From contig CANJXD010000225.1 of the NCBI GenBank assembly GCA_947478535.1, forward strand, positions 1 to 8,668: 8,668 bases of DNA, in the 5' to 3' direction. This DNA comes from Acetobacteraceae bacterium (GTDB taxonomy: Bacteria > Pseudomonadota > Alphaproteobacteria > Acetobacterales > Acetobacteraceae). Every line of letters starts with the position of its first letter. The first letter of the stretch is position 1. A program made the translations under genes and the position numbers. The notes beneath the pieces were generated by a model. That model saw only the letters and a program-made list of their open reading frames with translations, was not told the origin of the DNA and searched no databases. This document shows positions 6,663-8,668 of this stretch, one piece after another.

Positions 6663-8210
6663 ATGATCGACCTGCATTCCAAGCGCCTGAACGGCCCCGT
6701 CATCCGTCTGCACCCCGATGACAACGTCGTCGTCGCGCGCATCGACATCGCGCCGGGCACCTCCATCCCCGGGGAGAACCTGGTGGCGCGCCATGCGACG
6801 CAGCCGGGCTACAAGATCGCGACGCAGCATCTGCGCAAGGGCGACCCGATCCTGAAATACCAGGTGACGATCGGCTTCGCGGCGGAGGACATCCCCGCCG
6901 GCACGATGCTGCACAACCACAACATCGAGTTCCGCGAATTCGACCGGGACTACGCGATCGGGCGCGACTACCACCCCGTGGAGATGGTGCCGGAGGCCGA
7001 GCGCAAGACTTTTCGGGGCATCGTCCGCGCCGATGGGCGCGTCGGCACGCGGAACTATATCGCCATCGTCTCCACCGTGAACTGCTCGGCCACGGTCAGC
7101 CACGCGGTGGCGGACTGGTTCACGGAGGACCGGCTGGCGGAGTTCCCGAATGTCGATGGTGTCGCCGCCTTCACCCATTCGACGGGCTGCGGGATGGAAT
7201 TGTCGGGCGAGCCCATGCAACTGCTGCGGCGCACCCTCGGCGGCTATATGCGGCACGCCAATGTCGCCGGCGTGCTGGTGATCGGGCTGGGCTGCGAACG
7301 CAACCAGATCGCCGGGCTGCTGGCCGAACAGGGCATGGTGCCAGGGCCGCTGCTGCGGACCATGGTGATGCAGGAAGTCGGCGGCACGCGGAAAAGCATC
7401 GAGGCCGGTGTCGCCGCGGTGAAGGAGATGATGGTCGAGGCCGGCAAGGTGGCCCGCACCACCGTCTCCGCCGAGCACCTGACGGTGGGGCTGCAATGCG
7501 GGGGCTCGGATGGGTTTTCCTCCGTCACCGCCAATCCGGCGCTGGGGTCCGCCATGGACCTGCTGGTGCGGCATGGCGGCACCGCGATCCTGTCCGAGAC
7601 GCCGGAGATCTACGGCGTCGAACACACGCTGACCCGCCGCGCCGTGAGCCAGGAGGTGGGGGAGAAGCTGATCGAGCGCATCCGCTGGTGGAAGGATGTC
7701 TATACCCCCGGCCGCGACACGCAGATCAACGGCACGGTCAGCCCGGGCAACCAGGCCGGCGGGCTCGCCAATATCTTCGAGAAGTCGCTCGGCGCTTCGA
7801 TGAAGGGCGGCACCGGGCCGCTGATGGATGTGCTGCGCTATGCGGAGCCGCTGAAAGTGAAGGGCTTCGTCTTCATGGACACGCCGGGCTTCGACCCGGT
7901 TTCCGCCACCGGTCAGGTGGCGGGCGGGGCCAACATGATCGCCTTCACCACCGGGCGCGGCTCGATGTACGGCGCCAAGCCCGTGCCTTCCATCAAGCTC
8001 GCCACCAACACGCCGATGTTCCGCCGGCTGGAGGAGGACATGGACATCAATTGCGGGGAGATCCTGGATGGCACCGCGACGATGGAGGAGATGGGGGAGC
8101 GTATTCTGGACCTGATGCTCCGCGTCGCTTCGGGTGAGAAGACGAAGAGCGAGGAGCTCGGCGTCGGCAAGCACGAATTCGCGCCCTGGCAGATCGGTAT
8201 TACAGGCTGA
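6663..8210 (+). CDS. UxaA/GarD-family dehydratase (altronate/galactarate dehydratase type)
   Basis: The product is a 515-residue cytosolic protein, close to E. coli UxaA and GarD in length. An N-terminal SAF domain (about 10-90) shows GYKIATQHLRKGDPI (49-63) and HNHN (84-87). The main catalytic region shows RADGRVGTRNYI (about 122-133), STGCGM with C176, GLGCERNQ with C211, and QCGGSDGF with C279, then TANPALG, ETPEIYGVEH, SPGNQAGGL and EKSLGASMKGG. The C-terminal part holds TTGRGSMYG and DMDINCGEI. Family members dehydrate sugar acids (altronate, galactarate) to 2-keto-3-deoxy products using a metal bound partly by such conserved residues; a related branch removes sulfite from sulfolactate. 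The single-chain layout with SAF domain favours a sugar-acid dehydratase, but the substrate is uncertain. The ATG at 6663 has AGGA at 6653-6656, six bases upstream. It follows the SDR gene on the same strand, and about 100 bases with two inverted repeats separate them, so it may have its own control. Confidence 0.9.
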   Translation: MIDLHSKRLNGPVIRLHPDDNVVVARIDIAPGTSIPGENLVARHATQPGYKIATQHLRKGDPILKYQVTIGFAAEDIPAGTMLHNHNIEFREFDRDYAIGRDYHPVEMVPEAERKTFRGIVRADGRVGTRNYIAIVSTVNCSATVSHAVADWFTEDRLAEFPNVDGVAAFTHSTGCGMELSGEPMQLLRRTLGGYMRHANVAGVLVIGLGCERNQIAGLLAEQGMVPGPLLRTMVMQEVGGTRKSIEAGVAAVKEMMVEAGKVARTTVSAEHLTVGLQCGGSDGFSSVTANPALGSAMDLLVRHGGTAILSETPEIYGVEHTLTRRAVSQEVGEKLIERIRWWKDVYTPGRDTQINGTVSPGNQAGGLANIFEKSLGASMKGGTGPLMDVLRYAEPLKVKGFVFMDTPGFDPVSATGQVAGGANMIAFTTGRGSMYGAKPVPSIKLATNTPMFRRLEEDMDINCGEILDGTATMEEMGERILDLMLRVASGEKTKSEELGVGKHEFAPWQIGITG

Positions 8211-8230
8211 GGGGCCAGACCGACCCTCAG
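8207..8230. terminator. Hairpin shared by two convergent gene ends
   Basis: CTGAGGG (8207-8213) and CCCTCAG (8224-8230) are perfect 7-base inverted arms around a 10-base loop. The left arm includes the dehydratase stop TGA (8208-8210), and the right arm includes the stop of the dioxygenase on the other strand (8227-8229). A bidirectional terminator is plausible from its position between converging genes. There is no strong U tract on either side (ATCCGTTGTT on the plus strand), so it may need Rho or be weak. Confidence 0.45.
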
Positions 8231-8668
8231 ATCCGTTGTTCGAGCGTCGGCCCGCTGTCCATCAGCGTGACGCGCCGCATGTCGCGGGGGTAGCGCTGGT
8301 CGTCGAAGGGCCGGGCGCGGTGCATGCTGCAGCGGTTGTCCCACAGCACCAGGTCATGCAGCCGCCAGCGATGGGCGTGGACGAAGTCCCGCTGCGTCGC
8401 GTGTTCCGTGAGCTCCCGCAGCAGGGCGCGAGCTTCCGGCACCGGCATGCCCTGGATGCGGCCGATATGGGCCGAGAGGAACAGGCTCAGCCGGCCTGAT
8501 CCGGCATGGCGCCGCACCAGGCGCTGCGGCACCGGTGCCCATTTCGCGCGTTCCTCGGGCGTGTAGTTGTCGAAGCCCAGAAGGTCCCGGCTGAAGATCA
8601 GCGAATGTTCGGCGACGAGGCTGAGAAGCACCGCCTTCTCCTCCTCCGGCAAGGCGTCCCAGGCCGCG
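8227..8668 (-). CDS. TfdA/TauD-family 2-oxoglutarate dioxygenase (5' part missing)
   Basis: This minus-strand gene ends at 8227 and is open to the right edge, giving 146 visible C-terminal residues of a family usually about 280-300 long. The visible part begins AAWDALPEEEK, matching the helical segment after the first half of the fold, and has no start codon in the window; TTG at 8650-8652 is an internal leucine codon. Family features are HIGRIQGMPVPEARALL, EHATQRDFVHAHRW, and then DLVLWDNRCSMHRARPF, in which the His at 8320-8322 should be the distal iron ligand, followed by RDMRR with the arginine that binds 2-oxoglutarate. The first two iron ligands (HxD) lie outside the window. The enzymes hydroxylate a substrate using Fe(II), O2 and 2-oxoglutarate, often splitting an ether or sulfonate. 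This C-terminal pattern looks more TfdA-like than TauD-like (impression). It converges on the dehydratase gene and so belongs to a separate transcript. Confidence 0.88.
   Translation of the reverse strand, partial: AAWDALPEEEKAVLLSLVAEHSLIFSRDLLGFDNYTPEERAKWAPVPQRLVRRHAGSGRLSLFLSAHIGRIQGMPVPEARALLRELTEHATQRDFVHAHRWRLHDLVLWDNRCSMHRARPFDDQRYPRDMRRVTLMDSGPTLEQRI

Noticed and set aside
6606..8174. Long minus-strand open frame of 522 codons opposite the dehydratase
   Set aside because: It mirrors the codon periodicity of the real plus-strand gene, has no recognisable domain, and is low in the hydrophobic patterning of a folded protein.
5815..8668. Sulfonate degradation (TauD-like dioxygenase, sulfolactate-lyase-like family, SDR)
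   Set aside because: The dioxygenase fragment looks more TfdA-like, the dehydratase has the full single-chain sugar-acid layout, and no sulfite or sulfonate transporter gene is visible. Not excluded, but not supported.

Overview
The window is very GC-rich and densely coding. Codon use is dominated by G/C third positions, and the longest gap between genes is about 105 bases, so no gene-free stretch reaches 300 bases. The gene types and composition suggest a chromosomal catabolic region of a high-GC alphaproteobacterium, possibly an Acetobacteraceae/Roseomonas-like soil or water organism. That assignment is an impression from composition and gene families, not a proof. No tRNA, rRNA, CRISPR array, insertion sequence, phage gene, transporter or transcription regulator is visible.

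Layout: positions 1 to 5709 hold a minus-strand block that is transcribed from about 5709 towards 1. Its order is a thiamine-diphosphate (ThDP) enzyme of the acetolactate synthase/decarboxylase type (4096-5709), hyuB (2481-4094), hyuA (415-2484) and an RraA-like aldolase-family gene cut by the left edge (1-346). The first three are packed with a 1-base gap (TGACATG) and a 4-base overlap (ATGA), which points to one operon with translational coupling. A 105-base divergent intergenic region (5710-5814) separates this block from a plus-strand pair: an SDR oxidoreductase (5815-6561) and a UxaA/GarD-family sugar-acid dehydratase (6663-8210). A TfdA/TauD-type 2-oxoglutarate dioxygenase (8227-8668, minus, 5' end beyond the right edge) converges on the dehydratase with only 16 bases between the stop codons.

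How the genes may work together is inference. The set looks like a degradation cluster for a hydroxy acid or a cyclic amide/imide. The dehydratase would turn a sugar acid into a 2-keto-3-deoxy acid. The SDR would interconvert an alcohol and a ketone. An RraA-type aldolase could split a keto acid to pyruvate. HyuA/HyuB would use ATP to open a cyclic amide or carboxylate a substrate. The ThDP enzyme would decarboxylate or ligate a 2-keto acid. No single known pathway contains exactly this set, so the substrate is open.

Smaller structure worth a second look: a 15-bp tandem duplication at the hyuB/hyuA junction that carries the hyuA Shine-Dalgarno sequence; a 9-C homopolymer inside the ThDP gene; a 21-base near-palindrome and a separate GC-rich hairpin between the SDR and dehydratase genes; and a hairpin whose two arms contain the stop codons of two convergent genes.
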